DNA of 64,000 bases from an uncultured Alphaproteobacteria bacterium (GCA_902546975.1 CACCLU010000002.1:1-64000); one strand, 5' to 3'. Positions 48,281-62,890 are shown, counted from the first letter of the stretch. Notes: a model not told the origin generated them from the letters alone. Translations and numbers: made by a program.

Positions 48281-49648
48281 GTGGAAGACGAAAAGCATCA
48301 AGGTGGCATAGATGTGTCCTGGCCGAAGATCACATCTGAATTAAAAAAATCACTTGATAAAGATACCTTCCAAAACTGGATTAAACCGATTTATTTTGAG
48401 TCTTTAATTGACACTTCTCTTACTCTCTCAGTTCCAACCAGGTTTTTACGTGATTGGATCATAAAAAATTATGCTTCTGTTATTAAAAAAGCTTATATGG
48501 ACCAAGGTCATAGCATTGATAAATTAGCTATACTCGTCAAAGAAAATAATAATCGAATTATTCCTGGCACAGAAGTCATCTATGAGGATAAAGATGATGA
48601 CGAAGACACATATTATGATGATATTTCTGCACCATTAGATCCAAAATTTACTTTTGATAATTTTATTGTTGGTAAACCCAACGAGTTAGCATACGCAGCA
48701 GCTCAACGTGTAGCACAATCAGAAGTTGTAAGCTTTAATCCATTATTTTTGTATGGTGGTGTTGGATTAGGAAAAACACATTTAATGCATGCAGTTGCCT
48801 GGAATATAAAAAAAAGAAATCCTAAAAAAAATGTTGTCTATTTAACAGCTGAAAAATTTATGTATCAGTTTATTAAGGCTTTAAGATTTAAAAATATCAT
48901 GAGTTTTAAAGAACAATTCAGATCAGTAGATGTTTTAATGATTGATGATGTGCAATTTATTATTGGTAAAGATAACACACAGGAAGAATTCTTTCATACT
49001 TTCAATACTTTAATTGACAAAAAAAGACAAATTATTATTTCAGCTGATAAATCCCCTGCTGATCTTGATGGACTAGAGGACAGATTAAAGTCCAGATTAG
49101 GCTGGGGATTAGTAGCGGATATACATCCCTTAACTTATGAATTACGATTAGGTATTCTACAGGCTAAAGCTGAACAAAAATCACTTAATCTAAAACAAGA
49201 AGTGATGGAATTTTTAGCAAATAAGATCACAAATAATGTCAGAGAAATGGAAGGTGCCCTGAATAGACTAGCAGTTCATGCTTCAATTCAGGACTCAGAA
49301 ATATCTGTTGACCTAGTAAAAGATGTTTTAAAAGACTTACTCAGGACTAATTCAAGAAAAATTACAATTGATGAAATTCAAAAGAAAGTTGTTGAGCATT
49401 ACAACATCAAACTTTCAGATATGCATTCACCGAGAAGATCAAGGTCTGTTGCACGTCCAAGACAAGTTGCAATGTATTTAGCTAAGTCAATTACCACAAG
49501 ATCTTTACCTGAAATTGGTAGAAAATTTGGTGGTAGAGATCATACCACTGTTATTCATGCTATTAAAACTATTGAAGAAATTATGGTAAATGATCCTAAC
49601 CTTGCAGAAGATATTGAACTTTTGACTAGAATATTGCAAACTTCTTAA
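48281..49648 (+). CDS. dnaA: Chromosomal replication initiator DnaA
   Basis: NPLFLYGGVGLGKTHLMHAV, LMIDDVQFI, GGRDHTTVIHAIKTI. Confidence 0.98.
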   Translation: MEDEKHQGGIDVSWPKITSELKKSLDKDTFQNWIKPIYFESLIDTSLTLSVPTRFLRDWIIKNYASVIKKAYMDQGHSIDKLAILVKENNNRIIPGTEVIYEDKDDDEDTYYDDISAPLDPKFTFDNFIVGKPNELAYAAAQRVAQSEVVSFNPLFLYGGVGLGKTHLMHAVAWNIKKRNPKKNVVYLTAEKFMYQFIKALRFKNIMSFKEQFRSVDVLMIDDVQFIIGKDNTQEEFFHTFNTLIDKKRQIIISADKSPADLDGLEDRLKSRLGWGLVADIHPLTYELRLGILQAKAEQKSLNLKQEVMEFLANKITNNVREMEGALNRLAVHASIQDSEISVDLVKDVLKDLLRTNSRKITIDEIQKKVVEHYNIKLSDMHSPRRSRSVARPRQVAMYLAKSITTRSLPEIGRKFGGRDHTTVIHAIKTIEEIMVNDPNLAEDIELLTRILQTS

Positions 49649-50758
49649 ATGGATTTTAGAGTAAGTCGAGAGGCTTTTTTAAGAGTCTTAACTCACGTTA
49701 GTTCAATTGTGGACAGTAGATCCACAATTCCAATTCTTTCTAACATTTATATAAAATGTGATAATAACCAAATAGAAATTAGATCGACAGATATGGATAT
49801 TTCTATCAGAGAATTTGTATCAACCGATTCTTCAAAAAATGGCGAAGCAACTGTAAATTCAAGAATTTTAACTGATATAATTCGCAAGACAAAAAAAAAC
49901 TCTATTGTAAAATGTAAATTAGAGGGAAATAGATTAATAATAAATTCTGATAACTCAGTCTTTGAGTTAAATGCATTAACTGCAGATGAATTCCCGAAAT
50001 TTGTTCCTTTAGAACAAACAAACTCATTCGAACTAACAATCTCTCAGATTAAAAGACTTTTTAATAAAACTAAATTTGCAATATCTGCTGAAGAGACGAG
50101 ATACTACCTTAATGGCATATACTTCCATACTGTTACTAACGGACCAAAGTCAACTTTGAGGTGTGTTGCTACTGACGGCCATAGACTTGCTAAAACAGAG
50201 CTAGATTTAACAAATGTCATAAATATATCTGGAATTATACTCCCAAGAAAATTTATACTTCAATTAGACCGTATTTTAGGTGATTTTGAAGGTAAGGTTA
50301 AAATAATATGTACTGACACTCAAGTGAGTCTAGAAGCAGATAATTTCATTATAATCAGTAAACTAATAGATGGAACATTTCCAGATTATGAAAAAGTTAT
50401 ACCTGTATCCAATGACAAATTATTACAAGTTGAGGCAGAGCCTTTTTTTAATGCCATTGATAGGGTTTCAACTGTTAATCAAGACAAAACACCAACTGTT
50501 AAGTTACAATTTGCAAATAATAGCATTAAGATAATGGCCACTAGCACTGACAGTAACAAAGGCGATGAAGAGGTTGCAGCAAATTACGCTGCCGATGGTC
50601 TTGAAATTCTTTTTAATTCAAAATATATATTGGATTTACAAGATGTTGTTGAAGGAGACACTTTGATTTTAGAGTTACTAAATCAATCATCACCAGTAAT
50701 AGTAAAGGACCCCAAAGATACAACAAGTTTATTTATTTTAATGCCTATGAGAGTTTAA
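49649..50758 (+). CDS. dnaN: DNA polymerase III beta clamp
   Basis: LTHVSSIVDSRSTIPILSNI, ATDGHRLAKTEL, ILMPMRV terminus. Confidence 0.97.
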   Translation: MDFRVSREAFLRVLTHVSSIVDSRSTIPILSNIYIKCDNNQIEIRSTDMDISIREFVSTDSSKNGEATVNSRILTDIIRKTKKNSIVKCKLEGNRLIINSDNSVFELNALTADEFPKFVPLEQTNSFELTISQIKRLFNKTKFAISAEETRYYLNGIYFHTVTNGPKSTLRCVATDGHRLAKTELDLTNVINISGIILPRKFILQLDRILGDFEGKVKIICTDTQVSLEADNFIIISKLIDGTFPDYEKVIPVSNDKLLQVEAEPFFNAIDRVSTVNQDKTPTVKLQFANNSIKIMATSTDSNKGDEEVAANYAADGLEILFNSKYILDLQDVVEGDTLILELLNQSSPVIVKDPKDTTSLFILMPMRV

Positions 50759-54294
<3,536 letters not shown>

Positions 54295-55539
54295 TTGAAT
54301 AATCAAAAAAACTTTCTTTTTGTTAATTCTTCAGATTTTTTAATCATACGTGCAATAGCTTTTGGAGGTCAGGCCGCCACTTTATTTATAACACAGTATT
54401 TTTTCGAAATTTCTAAGACAGTAGCAATGAGCTCTTGGATAATAGCTTTTATCTTAATGGCTAGTATTCTCTTAGGATTTTATTTAAATAAAGGAGATAA
54501 AATTATTTCTGAAAAACAAGTCTTCTTATTTTTATGTTTTGATATTGTTCAAATTTCAAGTTTGATTGCTTTAAATGGTGGACACACTAATCCTTTTATA
54601 TTTATTATCTTAGCTCCTATTGCTATTGCAGCATCATATCTCACGATAGAAAGAATAATAATTATCTTAAGTTTAGCATTAGTTTGTTTTGCTTTGATAT
54701 TTAATTTTTATATTAATCTTCCTTTGTCTGTGCATCCTAATATTAATTTTACATACAGCCTAGCTATTATGATTTCTTTATTCATAAGTAGTATTTTTTT
54801 AGTTTTTTATCTTTATTACTTTTCATTAAATTACAAAAGCACCCAAAAAGCATATGAGTTAGCTAGTAAACAACTTCAAAATGAAAAAGAGCTTTTAAAA
54901 GTTGGAGGTTTAGCAGCTGCAGCTGTTCATGAATTAGGTACACCACTAAATACCATAAATTTAATTGTTGATGATTTAAAAAAAGATCAAAAATTAAAAG
55001 ATGATTATGGGAAAGATATTAAAACTCTATTATTAGAGTTAGACAGGTGTAAGGAAATACTAAAAGAGCTCTCAACAAACCCAGAGTCAAAAGAACTCTC
55101 TTCTGAAATTACAAATATGTCATTAGATGCCTATGTGCAATCTTTATGTGATCAATTTTCAAATAACTATCGAGCTGTGAAATTAGATTATAGATCTGAT
55201 GAAAATTCAAAAAATATCAACATTAAAATCACACCCGAACTGAACATAGCGATGAATAATATTATAAAAAATGCCATAAGTTTCGCTTATAGACAAATAT
55301 TAGTAATCTCAGAGACATCGAAAAATTCTTACTCAATTAAAATCAGAGATGATGGTCCCGGTTTTGATAAGAAGTTTATAGCTAATTTTGGAAAACCATT
55401 CTATTCTAGCAGACCTGAAAAAGGGGTAAATATGGGCCTCGGCCTGTTCATAACAAAACAAATGATTGAAAATCTAAATGGTGAAATATTAGTACAAAGT
55501 AATGATGGAGCAGAAGTAACTTTAACATGGCGGATTTAG
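54295..55539 (+). CDS. regB: RegB/PrrB/ActS-type redox sensor histidine kinase
   Basis: GGHTNPF quinone-site-like heptapeptide, AAAAVHELGTPLNTI H-box, LDRCKEIL Cys region; TTG start. Confidence 0.88.
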   Translation: MNNQKNFLFVNSSDFLIIRAIAFGGQAATLFITQYFFEISKTVAMSSWIIAFILMASILLGFYLNKGDKIISEKQVFLFLCFDIVQISSLIALNGGHTNPFIFIILAPIAIAASYLTIERIIIILSLALVCFALIFNFYINLPLSVHPNINFTYSLAIMISLFISSIFLVFYLYYFSLNYKSTQKAYELASKQLQNEKELLKVGGLAAAAVHELGTPLNTINLIVDDLKKDQKLKDDYGKDIKTLLLELDRCKEILKELSTNPESKELSSEITNMSLDAYVQSLCDQFSNNYRAVKLDYRSDENSKNINIKITPELNIAMNNIIKNAISFAYRQILVISETSKNSYSIKIRDDGPGFDKKFIANFGKPFYSSRPEKGVNMGLGLFITKQMIENLNGEILVQSNDGAEVTLTWRI

Positions 55540-56087
55540 AGCAAAATACATTAGTCAAAGATAAAACACTTTTTATTATTGAGGATGATAAACCCTTTCG
55601 TGAGCGTTTAACCACTTCGTTTCAACGTAAAGACTTCACAGTAACAGCAGCAGCTTCAAAAAAAGAGGCTTTAGATGTTTTAGCTGGAAATAATTTTAAT
55701 TATGCCATAGTTGATCTTCGTCTAGGTGATGGTTCAGGACTCGATGTTATTAAGGTGATCAAGGAGCAAAACCCAGAATGTAGAACAGTAATGTTGACAA
55801 GTTATGGCAACATAGCTACAGCTGTATCCTCCGTTAAATTGGGCGCTGATGATTACTTAACTAAACCTGCAAACATTGATGATATCGAAAAATCATTAAT
55901 GTCTGCTACCGCTACATCCTTGCCCCCACCACCTGAGAACCCAATGTCTGCTGACAGAATAAGATGGGAACATATTCAAAGAGTTTTTACACAGTGTAAC
56001 CGTAATGTATCTGAAACTGCTAGAAGATTAAAAATGCACAGAAGAACTCTTCAAAGAATTTTAAATAAGCACGCACCTAAAGAATAG
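55527..56087 (+). CDS. regA: RegA/PrrA/ActR-type response regulator
   Basis: Receiver AIVDLRLGDGSGL; Fis-type HTH RRLKMHRRTLQRILNKHAPKE; immediately downstream of regB. Confidence 0.92.
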   Translation: MADLEQNTLVKDKTLFIIEDDKPFRERLTTSFQRKDFTVTAAASKKEALDVLAGNNFNYAIVDLRLGDGSGLDVIKVIKEQNPECRTVMLTSYGNIATAVSSVKLGADDYLTKPANIDDIEKSLMSATATSLPPPPENPMSADRIRWEHIQRVFTQCNRNVSETARRLKMHRRTLQRILNKHAPKE

Positions 56088-56119
56088 AAACTCACTACAT
56101 TCTTTGTTATTCTGCTTAA

Positions 56120-58798
56120 ATGTCTAAGCCAAGACTAATACTTGTTGATGGTTCCGGATATATTTTCCGAGCTTATTACGCCTTACCCCCAATGAATAAT
56201 TCTAAAGGCATCCCCACAAATGCAGTTTATGGGTTCTGCAATATGATTCTTAGACTTATTGATGAGCATCCAAATGACAAAATACTAATCATTCTTGATG
56301 CAGGAAGGAATACTTTTCGAAATACTTTGTTTCCTGAATACAAAGCAAATCGTGGTGAGGCACCAGAGGATTTGATTCCTCAATTTAGTATTATTCGTGA
56401 AGCTATTGATGCGTTTGGTTTAGATGTTATTGAAAAAAAAGACTTTGAAGCCGATGATGTTATAGCAAGTTATGTTAAATATGGTGAAGACAATAAAATA
56501 CCCACCACAGTATTTAGTTCAGACAAAGACCTTTTTCAATTGCTATCAATAAATAATCGCATCATGGATCCAATGAAAAATATTGAAATTGACGAAGCAA
56601 AGGTAATGGAAAAATTTGGTGTTGGCCCTGACAAGATTACAGATGTACAAGCTCTAATTGGTGATAGTGTTGATAATATTCCTGGCGTCCCTGGCATCGG
56701 ACCAAAAACAGCCTCTAAATTGATTAATGAATTTGGTTCTTTTGAAGGCCTTCTGGCAAATAAAGAGAAAATATTAAATGAAAGAATTAAAAATCTCATA
56801 CATGATCATGAGGAAAAAGCAAAAATAAGCCACCAACTAGTAATTCTAAAAAATGATCTTGAACTTCCTATTACAATCGAAAAGTTAAAAGATTTTGAAG
56901 ATTCACCAAAACTTAATGACTTTTTCAAAAAATATGAATTTAAATCATTAATTAGAAATAGTGCTCATGAAACAAAGCCGCATGCGGCCAAAAAAAACTT
57001 AGAATTTAAATCACTTATTAAGACAAAAGATATAATCGAATATCTAAAGTCTCTTCAATCTGAAAAAACCTTAGCGATAGATTTAGAGACAGATAGTTTA
57101 GACGTAAATAAAGCAAATATCATTGGCATTTCATTATCTAATGCACAGCAAGCTTATTACCTACCTTTTAAATCACCTGAAAATGAAATATCTGAGACAG
57201 ATCAAAAAAAAATATTAAAAGAGCTGAATTTATTATGTGAAGATCCTTCAATTTTAAAGATTTTTCATAATGCTAAATACGATAGTGTAATTTTAAAACG
57301 CTTTAACGTAAATACTATTTCTTTTCAAGATACCTTATTAATGTCTTTTTTTGTCAATAATGGTTTAACAAAACATAATCTTGAGGATTTGTATTATTAT
57401 TATTTTGGTGAAGAAAAAGAAAAATTTAAAGATGTCATAAAAAATGAGTCCAAAAGAAATTATAAAGATTTTTCTGAAGTGCCTTTACAGTCTGCAACAA
57501 ATTACGCTGCTCATGATGCTTATGCCACTTATAAATTATATGAAACATTACACGATCAAATCTTAGATGCCCCCGATAGTTGGATATATTTTAATATCGA
57601 TAAAAAATTAAGCTTAGTTCTTCAACAAGTTGAAAGCAACGGTTGTAAGATTGATCTAAAATTTTTAACAAAACTGGAAAAAGATCTAAATAAAGAAATT
57701 GAAAAAATTGAACAGAAAATTTTCAAAATCGCAGGTGAGGAATTCAATATTGGTTCACCAAAACAACTTACCGAAATCTTCAAGAAACTTGACGTGAAGG
57801 TAACAAAAAAAACAAAAGCAGGAGACTTTCAAACTAATGTCAAAGTCTTAGAACAATTAGAGTCTGAGGGAGTAGAGATTGCCTCGTATATTCTACAATG
57901 GCGTCAATACTCCAAGCTCGTGTCGACCTATACATCTTCTTTAGCTGAACATGCTGACAATAACGACCGAGTTCACAGTACATTTAATATTGCAGCAACT
58001 ATTACGGGTAGATTAAGTTCATCTGAACCTAATTTACAAAATATCCCCATTAGAACTGAGATTGGAAAGAAAATTAGAACAGCATTTATTGCGGAAAAAG
58101 ATCATGAATTATATAGCTTTGATTACTCTCAAATCGAACTTCGTGTGCTTTGTGAAGCGTGCGAAGACCCTAATTTATTAGAGGCTTTTCAAGAGGATCA
58201 AGATATTCATCAAAGCACAGGCCAATTAGTTTTTAACAAAAAAACAATTAATGCTAATGATCGAAGAATGGCCAAGATTATTAATTTTGGAATAATCTAT
58301 GGAATTAGCCAATATGGTTTAGCTAAACAGTTAGGTGTTAGCAATGCTGAAGCAAAGCTTTTCATAGATAACTATTTTCAAAAATTTCCAAACATTAGTG
58401 ATTTTATGAAATCAACTACCGATAAAGCAAAAAAACTAGGCTATGTTGAAAACCTTTTTGGAAGAAAGTCTCACATTAAAGACATCAATGCTAAAAATTT
58501 TATGCTCCGATCTTTTGCTGAAAGACAAGCTATCAATGCACCTATTCAAGGCACCGCATCTGAGTTAATTAAAATTGCAATGTTGGACATTCATAGCTAT
58601 TTAGAGAAAAATAAATGTAAATCTAAAATGACATCTCAAGTTCATGACGAGCTTTTATTTGAAATTCATAAAAAAGAAAAAGATATTATTCCACAAATAA
58701 CTAAATTGATGGAAACATCACATCAAAAATATAAATCTTTTAAAACTCCTATAAAAGTTGACTTCGGTGGCGGCTTGAACTGGGGATTAGCTCACTAA
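56120..58798 (+). CDS. polA: DNA polymerase I
   Basis: LVDGSGYIFRAYYALPPM, GVPGIGPKTASKLI, LAIDLETDSLD, FDYSQIELRVL, QVHDELLFE. Confidence 0.98.
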   Translation: MSKPRLILVDGSGYIFRAYYALPPMNNSKGIPTNAVYGFCNMILRLIDEHPNDKILIILDAGRNTFRNTLFPEYKANRGEAPEDLIPQFSIIREAIDAFGLDVIEKKDFEADDVIASYVKYGEDNKIPTTVFSSDKDLFQLLSINNRIMDPMKNIEIDEAKVMEKFGVGPDKITDVQALIGDSVDNIPGVPGIGPKTASKLINEFGSFEGLLANKEKILNERIKNLIHDHEEKAKISHQLVILKNDLELPITIEKLKDFEDSPKLNDFFKKYEFKSLIRNSAHETKPHAAKKNLEFKSLIKTKDIIEYLKSLQSEKTLAIDLETDSLDVNKANIIGISLSNAQQAYYLPFKSPENEISETDQKKILKELNLLCEDPSILKIFHNAKYDSVILKRFNVNTISFQDTLLMSFFVNNGLTKHNLEDLYYYYFGEEKEKFKDVIKNESKRNYKDFSEVPLQSATNYAAHDAYATYKLYETLHDQILDAPDSWIYFNIDKKLSLVLQQVESNGCKIDLKFLTKLEKDLNKEIEKIEQKIFKIAGEEFNIGSPKQLTEIFKKLDVKVTKKTKAGDFQTNVKVLEQLESEGVEIASYILQWRQYSKLVSTYTSSLAEHADNNDRVHSTFNIAATITGRLSSSEPNLQNIPIRTEIGKKIRTAFIAEKDHELYSFDYSQIELRVLCEACEDPNLLEAFQEDQDIHQSTGQLVFNKKTINANDRRMAKIINFGIIYGISQYGLAKQLGVSNAEAKLFIDNYFQKFPNISDFMKSTTDKAKKLGYVENLFGRKSHIKDINAKNFMLRSFAERQAINAPIQGTASELIKIAMLDIHSYLEKNKCKSKMTSQVHDELLFEIHKKEKDIIPQITKLMETSHQKYKSFKTPIKVDFGGGLNWGLAH

Positions 58799-58804
58799 TT
58801 AAAA

Positions 58805-59044
58805 CTAAAAATCATCGTCAGGTTTATTAAATGCCATCCAACGTTCTAGCTCATGGTAGCCACCAATTTTTTCACCGTTGATTATGATTTGGGGAAACGT
58901 TTTGGCAGTTGGAAATATTTCAAAAAACTGATCACGGCTGTAATCCTCATCAAGCATTAATACTTGGGGGTTATGTGAGGATAAAACTGCCTTGGCTTTA
59001 GTGCAAAAAATACAGTTGTCTTTACTATAAATTTTGACTTCCAC
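58805..59044 (-). CDS. Glutaredoxin
   Basis: VKIYSKDNCIFCTKAKAVL, TFPQIIINGEKIGGYHEL; GTG start abutting nrdB stop. Confidence 0.93.
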   Translation of the reverse strand: MEVKIYSKDNCIFCTKAKAVLSSHNPQVLMLDEDYSRDQFFEIFPTAKTFPQIIINGEKIGGYHELERWMAFNKPDDDF

Positions 59045-60034
59045 TTAGAAAGACTCGTCAAAAGACAAAGAACGATCTGTTGGACGCTGGTATTCAGACA
59101 CCCTTTTTTCGAAGAAATTAGTCACGTTTTGAACATCAAGAGCTCTCATGAAATCAAATGGATTTTCGGTATTAAATACCCTTTCAAATCCAAAAAGATC
59201 AGCAATTCGATCTGAAACAGCTTCAATATACATACACATCATTTCCTTGTTCATACCAATGAGATCAACAGGAAGTGCGTCAGTAACAAACTCTTTTTCA
59301 AACTCTACCGCTTCTCTCACTATTTCTTCGAACTCAGACTGTGCGACAGGACCAGGTATTAAATCCATTGATTTAATATCTTCATCTGACAAGGTTCCTT
59401 TATTAAACTTTTCACTTAATGTTTTAAACATCAAAGCTGAGAAACTAAAGTGCATTCCTTCATCTCTAGCTATCCAGTCATTTGATAAGGCTAAGCCTGG
59501 AAGTAAACCTCTTTTTCTAAAATAATAAATGGCACAAAAGGATCCAGCAAAAAATAATCCTTCAACTAAACCAAAGGCGATTAAGCGTGTTAATAAATTT
59601 TGATTTCCATTCAGCCATTTTGAAACCCACTGTGCTTTTTTATTAATACAAGGAACGTTTTGAATAGCAGAAAATAGCTTATCTTTTTCTGATGGGTCCT
59701 CTACATAAGCTTCAATTTGTAAACCATACATTTCTGCGTGAATAGACTCATTTAGCATTTGCATGGTGATAAACAATCGAGACTCAGGAATTAAAATCTC
59801 ATTATAAAATCTGGATGCTAGATTTTCATTTATCATTGCCTCTGAATTTGCAAAAAATGCAAGCACATGTTTGATAAAATGTATTTCTCCTTCTCCTAGA
59901 GTTTTTAGATCTCTTAAATCATCTTGAAGAGACACCTCCTCAGGCGTCCAAAATGCTTGAACGTGTTGCTTGTAACGATCAAAAATTTCTTGGTGTTGAA
60001 TAGGGAAAATTGATTTGCATCCTTTAGATATCAT
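59045..60034 (-). CDS. nrdB: Ribonucleoside-diphosphate reductase beta subunit
   Basis: ANSEAMINENL, ESIHAEMYGL, ARDEGMHFSF. Confidence 0.96.
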   Translation of the reverse strand: MISKGCKSIFPIQHQEIFDRYKQHVQAFWTPEEVSLQDDLRDLKTLGEGEIHFIKHVLAFFANSEAMINENLASRFYNEILIPESRLFITMQMLNESIHAEMYGLQIEAYVEDPSEKDKLFSAIQNVPCINKKAQWVSKWLNGNQNLLTRLIAFGLVEGLFFAGSFCAIYYFRKRGLLPGLALSNDWIARDEGMHFSFSALMFKTLSEKFNKGTLSDEDIKSMDLIPGPVAQSEFEEIVREAVEFEKEFVTDALPVDLIGMNKEMMCMYIEAVSDRIADLFGFERVFNTENPFDFMRALDVQNVTNFFEKRVSEYQRPTDRSLSFDESF

Positions 60035-60067
60035 GACTTGCTCCTTAAATTAAATTGATTGAAAATC

Positions 60068-62818
60068 TTACGCACTACATGTTACACAATCTTCCGGTTC
60101 ATTAGATTGCGCCTCTTTGACATAAGACTCTTTTGCTTTTTTTTCAGAAGACACTGTTACTTTAACTGCGTCTACGGCTGATCGGCTTCGCAGGTAATAC
60201 ATGCCTGTTTTTAAGCCTTTTTTCCAAGCATACATGTGCATGGAGTTTACTTTTCCAAAAGTAGGTGTTGCCAACCATAAGTTCATGGATTGGGTTTGGT
60301 CAATAAATGGCGCTCTATCAGCTGCCATATCTATAACTGTTTTTTGAGATGTTTCCCAAACAGTTTTATAAACATCTTTTAAGTCTTCAGGAAATCCTTC
60401 AATATTTTGTACAGAGCCATTTTCCAAAATAATTTGATCACGTAATTCTTTGCTCCATAAGTTTCTTTTCATAAGTTCTTTAACAAGGTGACGATTTACT
60501 AATAAAAATTCACCTGAGAGAGTTTGTCTTTTATAAATGTTTGATGTTTGTACTTGGAACGTTTCAGTATTTCCTAGGATAATACCAGTGGAGGCTGTAG
60601 GCATACATGCAGTGGTCAAAGAGTTTCGAACACCATGCTTTTGGATTTTCTCCATTAATCCCTTCCAGTCCCACATACTTGACGGTTTAACACCCCAAAG
60701 ATCAAATTGGAATTTCCCTTCAGATAGAGGGGATCCTTTAAAAGTAGAGTAAGGCCCTTTATCAGTAGCAAGTTCCATTGATGCTTCTAAAGCTCCAAAA
60801 TAAATTGTCTCAAAAATTTGTTTATTAATTATTTGCGCTTGAACAGAGTCATAAGGGATATTCATTTTAAAATAAACATCTGCTAAACCCTGTATACCGA
60901 GACCGATAGGACGGTGACGACTATTTGAGTTTTCAGTTTTATTAGTAGGATAGAAATTTATATCAATAACTTGATCTAAATTCTTAGTCGCCAGTTTTGC
61001 AACTTGATATAAGTTTTGATAATCAAATTTACTTTCATCAGTTACAAATTTTGGCAATGCAATTGACGCAAGGTTACAAACAGCAGTTTCATCTTTTTCA
61101 GAATACTCCACTATCTCTGCACAGAGATTAGAAGATTTAATGACACCAATATTTTTTTGGTTAGACTTATTATTAACAGCATCTTTGTAAAGCATGTATG
61201 GCTGACCAGTTTCAATTTGGGCTTCGATTATTTTAGACATTAAAGCTCTTGCCTTTATTCTTTTTAAGTCAGGCATTTCATTTTCATATTTTGTATAAAG
61301 ATCAACAAACTCCTTGCCATATGTATCCGATAAACCAGGGCATTCGTGTTCACTCATTAGAGTCCAATCGGCATCTTCTTCGACTCTTTCCATAAATAAA
61401 TCAGGGATCCATAATGCATAGAATAAGTCTCTGGCTCTAAATTCTTCAGCTCCCGTATTTTTTCTAAGCTCTAAAAAAGCCTCAATATCTGCATGCCATG
61501 GCTCCAAATAGACAGCAAAAGAACCCTTTCTTTTACCTCCACCCTGATCAACAGACCTTGCTGTTTCATTAAAAATTTTAAGGAAAGGTATCAATCCATT
61601 AGACTTGCCATTGGTTGACTTAATACGGCTACCGCCACCTCTAATGTTATGAGCATGAAGACCAATGCCACCAGCGGTTTTTGAAATTAAAGCGCAGTCT
61701 TTTACAGTATTAAAAATTCCTTCGATAGAGTCATCTTCCATTCCAATTAGAAAACAGGACGACAATTGTTGCATCTTTAAACCACTATTAAATAGAGTGG
61801 GGGTTGCGTGTGTGTAGAAACCCTGAGATAGGCTGTCATAAGTTTTCTTAACCTGATAAAAATCAAACTTATCTCCGGACACACATAAAGCGACTCTCAT
61901 CCATAAATCCTGAGGTCTTTCTGCTGTTTTATTGTTTGATTGTAAAAGATAAGCTCTGAACAAAGTAGTCAATGCAAAATAATCAAAGTAATAATCACGA
62001 TCGTAGTCAATAATTTTTTCAATCTCTTCAGCGTTAGCTTTTACTTTTTCATAATATTCATCGCGCAATAAACCATCCTCATAAAGATTTTTTGTTGCAA
62101 TAATAAAACCTGGTGTTTCTTTATGTAGAGCATTAGCTTTAATCCTCCCAGCTAGATATGAGTAATCGGGATGTTCTACTGTCAGAGCAGCAGCTGTTTC
62201 AGCTAGGTAAGTGTCAATTTCATTTGTTGTGATACCATCGTAAAGACCTTGAATTGCCTTTTGAGCAATTGTAATAGGATCTATCTCTAAACCGTTTGAC
62301 AAAATAGAAATGCGATTTGTAATTTTTTCTAAAGAGATATCCTCTTTGTTACCATCTCTTTTGGTAACAGCCATTGTGGATACTTTGGCACCAATTTGTT
62401 CATTCAGTTGAGCAGTCTTATAACGTTGGTTAGCTCTTTGTTCTCTGTAGAGTACATAGGCGCGAGCTACTTTATGATGTTCACCCCTCATGAGGGCTAA
62501 TTCCACTTGGTCTTGGATATCCTCGATATGAATCATATCACCGTTTGCAATACGTCTAGTTAGAGCCGCGGTGACTGTTTCAGTTAACACTGAAACATTT
62601 TTGCCAATTTGTTTGCTATCACGAAGATCAGTTTGTGCCAAAAATGCTTTTCTTATAGCATTTGCAATTTTGTCAGATTTAAAAGGTGTTATCGATCCAT
62701 CACGCCTTACAACACTGAGACTGAGCAAGTTTATTTCTTCGTTTTGCTTATTTATAACTGTGTTTTTTGTTGAATTTTCAAGTGATTCTGCGTTATTTGT
62801 TTCCATTCTTCCTACCAA
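60068..62818 (-). CDS. nrdA: Ribonucleoside-diphosphate reductase alpha subunit
   Basis: ATP-cone, SSCFLIGMEDDSIEGIF, NLCAEIVEYS, ACMPTASTGIILGNTE, C-terminal CVTCSA. Confidence 0.97.
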   Translation of the reverse strand: MVGRMETNNAESLENSTKNTVINKQNEEINLLSLSVVRRDGSITPFKSDKIANAIRKAFLAQTDLRDSKQIGKNVSVLTETVTAALTRRIANGDMIHIEDIQDQVELALMRGEHHKVARAYVLYREQRANQRYKTAQLNEQIGAKVSTMAVTKRDGNKEDISLEKITNRISILSNGLEIDPITIAQKAIQGLYDGITTNEIDTYLAETAAALTVEHPDYSYLAGRIKANALHKETPGFIIATKNLYEDGLLRDEYYEKVKANAEEIEKIIDYDRDYYFDYFALTTLFRAYLLQSNNKTAERPQDLWMRVALCVSGDKFDFYQVKKTYDSLSQGFYTHATPTLFNSGLKMQQLSSCFLIGMEDDSIEGIFNTVKDCALISKTAGGIGLHAHNIRGGGSRIKSTNGKSNGLIPFLKIFNETARSVDQGGGKRKGSFAVYLEPWHADIEAFLELRKNTGAEEFRARDLFYALWIPDLFMERVEEDADWTLMSEHECPGLSDTYGKEFVDLYTKYENEMPDLKRIKARALMSKIIEAQIETGQPYMLYKDAVNNKSNQKNIGVIKSSNLCAEIVEYSEKDETAVCNLASIALPKFVTDESKFDYQNLYQVAKLATKNLDQVIDINFYPTNKTENSNSRHRPIGLGIQGLADVYFKMNIPYDSVQAQIINKQIFETIYFGALEASMELATDKGPYSTFKGSPLSEGKFQFDLWGVKPSSMWDWKGLMEKIQKHGVRNSLTTACMPTASTGIILGNTETFQVQTSNIYKRQTLSGEFLLVNRHLVKELMKRNLWSKELRDQIILENGSVQNIEGFPEDLKDVYKTVWETSQKTVIDMAADRAPFIDQTQSMNLWLATPTFGKVNSMHMYAWKKGLKTGMYYLRSRSAVDAVKVTVSSEKKAKESYVKEAQSNEPEDCVTCSA

Positions 62819-62842
62819 GTTAAAGTGTACTTTTTTGAATAA

Positions 62843-62890
62843 TCACTAGATGTAGTGTTTATTGCCTAGTGACTATACAATCTATAGACA
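62843..62890 (-). promoter_or_regulatory. Candidate tandem NrdR boxes upstream of nrdA
   Basis: TCACTAGATGTAGTGT (62843-62858) and ATACAATCTATAGACA (62875-62890) resemble acaCwAtATaTwGtgt; box starts are 32 bp apart. Confidence 0.6.

Noticed and set aside
59148-59525. 125-aa ORF antisense to nrdB
   Set aside because: Complete overlap with a well-supported gene; Ser/Leu/Ile-rich shadow ORF
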